Source: Gemmatimonadales bacterium UBA2960
GTDB taxonomy: Bacteria; Gemmatimonadota; Gemmatimonadetes; Longimicrobiales; Gaopeijiaceae
DNA: 40,691 bases
Reading direction: 5' to 3'
NCBI GenBank assembly: GCA_002348465.1
Contig: DEBI01000020.1
Span: 1-40,691 of the forward strand
This document shows positions 39,180-40,691 of this stretch, one piece after another (positions within the stretch are counted from its first letter, which is position 1; each line of letters begins with the position of its first letter). A program made the translations under genes and the position numbers. Below the pieces are notes generated by a model. That model saw only the letters and a program-made list of their open reading frames with translations, was not told the origin of the DNA and did no database searches.

Positions 39180-40481
39180 ATGCGCATCCTGATCGTTGGA
39201 AACGGTGGGCGTGAACACGCCCTGCTCTGGAAACTTAGGCGTGATGCTCCCCACGCCGAGTTCTTTGCAACGCAGCCGAATGGGGGTATGGCACCATTGT
39301 GCCAAGGTGTGGAGATCCCAGCGGCAGACAAGGAAGCTCTGGCTGACTGGGCCACGAAAAACAAGATCGACCTAACGGTGGTGGGCCCAGAAGGACCTCT
39401 AGCGGAAGGAATCGCAGACCGGTTTCAAGAGATGGACTTACCCATCTTTGGTCCGACTCAGGCCGCAGCCCGTATCGAATCAAGTAAAGCCTACGCGAAA
39501 GATCTAATGCAGAAAGCCAGCATCCCCACGGCCAGGCATCGAACTTTTTCTAAACAGACGGAAGCAGAGAAATGGGTGCATGAACTCGGTGCACCCGTTG
39601 TGGTGAAGGCTTCTGGTCTAGCAGCTGGGAAGGGCGCAGTCGTATGCATGACAGTGGGGGCGGCACTCGAAGCGATCCGTTCCATGCTGGGAGACATGGC
39701 GTTTGGGGAAGCTGGGCAGGAGATCATCGTCGAGGACTTCATGGAAGGAGAGGAGATCTCTGTCTTCGCGGTCTGCGACGGTAAAGACTTTGTCCTACTT
39801 CCTCCCTCCCAGGATCACAAACGTGCGGGTGAGGGCGACACCGGCCTGAACACTGGCGGTATGGGTGCGTATGCCCCGGTATCAATAGCGACTAATGAGG
39901 TGATGGAAGAGGCGGCCACGAAGGTCATAGCACCCACACTGGAAGCTCTCGCAGCCGATGGAGCTCCTTTTCGTGGCCTGCTCTATGCGGGATTAATGAA
40001 AACGGAAGATGGACTGAAGGTTGTAGAGTTCAACTGCCGGTTCGGCGACCCTGAAACACAGGTCGTCTTGCCACTAATGAAGTCTTCGCTACTTGATTTG
40101 TTACTCGCTGTCGCCCGAGGACGCTCGGTGGCCAACATTGTGGTTGAAACTCATTCCGGTTGTGCGGTGGCGACTGTCCTAGCCTCAGGTGGTTACCCAG
40201 GAAGTTATGCGAAGGGAAAACCCATTCACCTGCCCACCGAGTTAGACTCAGACGACCTAGTGCTTTTCCACGCCGGGACCGCACGTAATGAAGATGCCTT
40301 GGTCACGTCCGGCGGTCGCGTGCTCGCTGTAGCGGCAGTGGCTAAGACATTTGCTGAAGCAGCTGAGGCGAGTCGGGCCGGAGCAAGCCAAATAGAATTT
40401 GAGGGGGCTTTTTACCGCGCCGACATCGGATGGCGCGAGCAAGCTCGAGTCGATCTTCCACCCGAGGGCGATACGGGTTGA
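39180..40481 (+). CDS. purD: Phosphoribosylamine-glycine ligase (GAR synthetase)
   Basis: PurD joins glycine to phosphoribosylamine with ATP in de novo purine synthesis. It is an ATP-grasp enzyme of 433 aa. MRILIVGNGGREHALLWKL at the start, VVGPEGPLAEGIADRF, PVVVKASGLAAGKGAVV, then PPSQDHKRAGEGDTGLNTGG and, further on, FNCRFGDPETQ are all diagnostic. The C-terminal lid has HAGTARNEDALVTSGGRVL. PRPP from the prs gene in this window feeds the same pathway. mutM follows after 21 bases. There is only a poor ribosome binding site (CCGGAA) before the ATG. Confidence 0.97.
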   Translation: MRILIVGNGGREHALLWKLRRDAPHAEFFATQPNGGMAPLCQGVEIPAADKEALADWATKNKIDLTVVGPEGPLAEGIADRFQEMDLPIFGPTQAAARIESSKAYAKDLMQKASIPTARHRTFSKQTEAEKWVHELGAPVVVKASGLAAGKGAVVCMTVGAALEAIRSMLGDMAFGEAGQEIIVEDFMEGEEISVFAVCDGKDFVLLPPSQDHKRAGEGDTGLNTGGMGAYAPVSIATNEVMEEAATKVIAPTLEALAADGAPFRGLLYAGLMKTEDGLKVVEFNCRFGDPETQVVLPLMKSSLLDLLLAVARGRSVANIVVETHSGCAVATVLASGGYPGSYAKGKPIHLPTELDSDDLVLFHAGTARNEDALVTSGGRVLAVAAVAKTFAEAAEASRAGASQIEFEGAFYRADIGWREQARVDLPPEGDTG

Positions 40482-40502
40482 GGAAAACCATTTTTATGTG
40501 CA

Positions 40503-40691
40503 ATGCCCGAGCTACCTGAGGCTGAAACGATTGTCCGCGGCCTTAGGCCAAGGGTTACAGGGGAGACAATAGCACGTGCGGAGGTTTTACGACCTGATAT
40601 CCTCAGGGAACCCAAACGCAAATTCACTCCTAAACTTCGCGGTCGAGGAATCTGCGGTGTAACGCGACGAGCCAAGAACATTGTTATTGAG
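40503..40691 (+). CDS. mutM: Formamidopyrimidine-DNA glycosylase, N-terminal part (runs off the right edge)
   Basis: MutM (Fpg) excises oxidised purines such as 8-oxoguanine. The 63 codons visible begin MPELPEAETIVRGLRP, where the N-terminal Pro2 nucleophile and Glu3 are the catalytic residues of the family (PELPE). LRGRGICGVTRRAKNIVIE continues the N-terminal beta-sandwich. The helix-two-turn-helix and zinc finger lie beyond the window, so Fpg and Nei-type enzymes are separated only by the N-terminal consensus, which favours Fpg. The ATG at 40503 lies 22 bases after the purD stop; GAGGAAAA overlapping the purD end is a distant ribosome binding site. Confidence 0.9.
   Translation, partial: MPELPEAETIVRGLRPRVTGETIARAEVLRPDILREPKRKFTPKLRGRGICGVTRRAKNIVIE

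Overview
This 40.7 kb window is ordinary-looking bacterial chromosome, densely packed with conserved housekeeping genes. There is no sign of phage, plasmid, insertion sequence or CRISPR. Everything from position 1 to 36702 reads on the minus strand, mostly in tightly coupled blocks with 4-base start/stop overlaps. The last four genes (36875 to the right edge) read on the plus strand. The gene set points to a Gram-negative, probably aerobic or facultative bacterium: a Ccm cytochrome c maturation operon, a predicted outer-membrane protein, GmhA, and a membrane pyrophosphatase of K+-dependent type. The mix would fit Gemmatimonadota or a nearby lineage: S6/S18-DUF2232-L9 order, an archaeal-type GlmM, a Cys-type CcmE, and a zinc-ribbon protein inside the ccm cluster. 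That placement is inference, not a measured phylogeny.

Layout, in transcription order on the minus strand. (a) 36702-30867: glmM, glmS, dtd, maf, glpK (amino-sugar supply, D-aminoacyl-tRNA proofreading, nucleotide sanitation, glycerol use). (b) 30793-24026: ccmE, ccmF, a zinc-ribbon CcmI-like protein, ccmA, ccmB, ccmC, a ccmD-like gene and a two-part secreted or outer-membrane protein. (c) 23781-18107: recA, alaS, a 92-aa orphan, a candidate 31-aa micro-ORF, gmhA and an SDR oxidoreductase. (d) 18110-11250: cca, rarA, hflX, pdxJ, a UPF0104 membrane protein and ispE. (e) 11185-5237: tRNA-Gln(UUG), prs, rplY, pth, hppA and an M20 peptidase. (f) 4986-1: a single ORF joining ribosomal proteins S6 and S18, a DUF2232-like membrane protein, rplI, rsfS, a degenerate P-loop protein, and the first 618 codons of smc. 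On the plus strand follow a cystathionine gamma-synthase/lyase, an M48 metalloprotease, purD and the first 63 codons of mutM.

The most striking item is the S6-S18 fusion (4327..4986). These two proteins form a heterodimer during assembly of the 30S platform. Here they are covalently joined through an acidic linker encoded by GAY triplet repeats. Other items worth a second look are a MinD/BY-kinase-like protein beside smc that has lost both Walker motifs, an HflX gene whose conserved N-terminus continues upstream of any standard start codon, a micro-ORF with a TTGA overlap onto gmhA, the CxxxY-type CcmE, and several intergenic hairpins without U-tracts.
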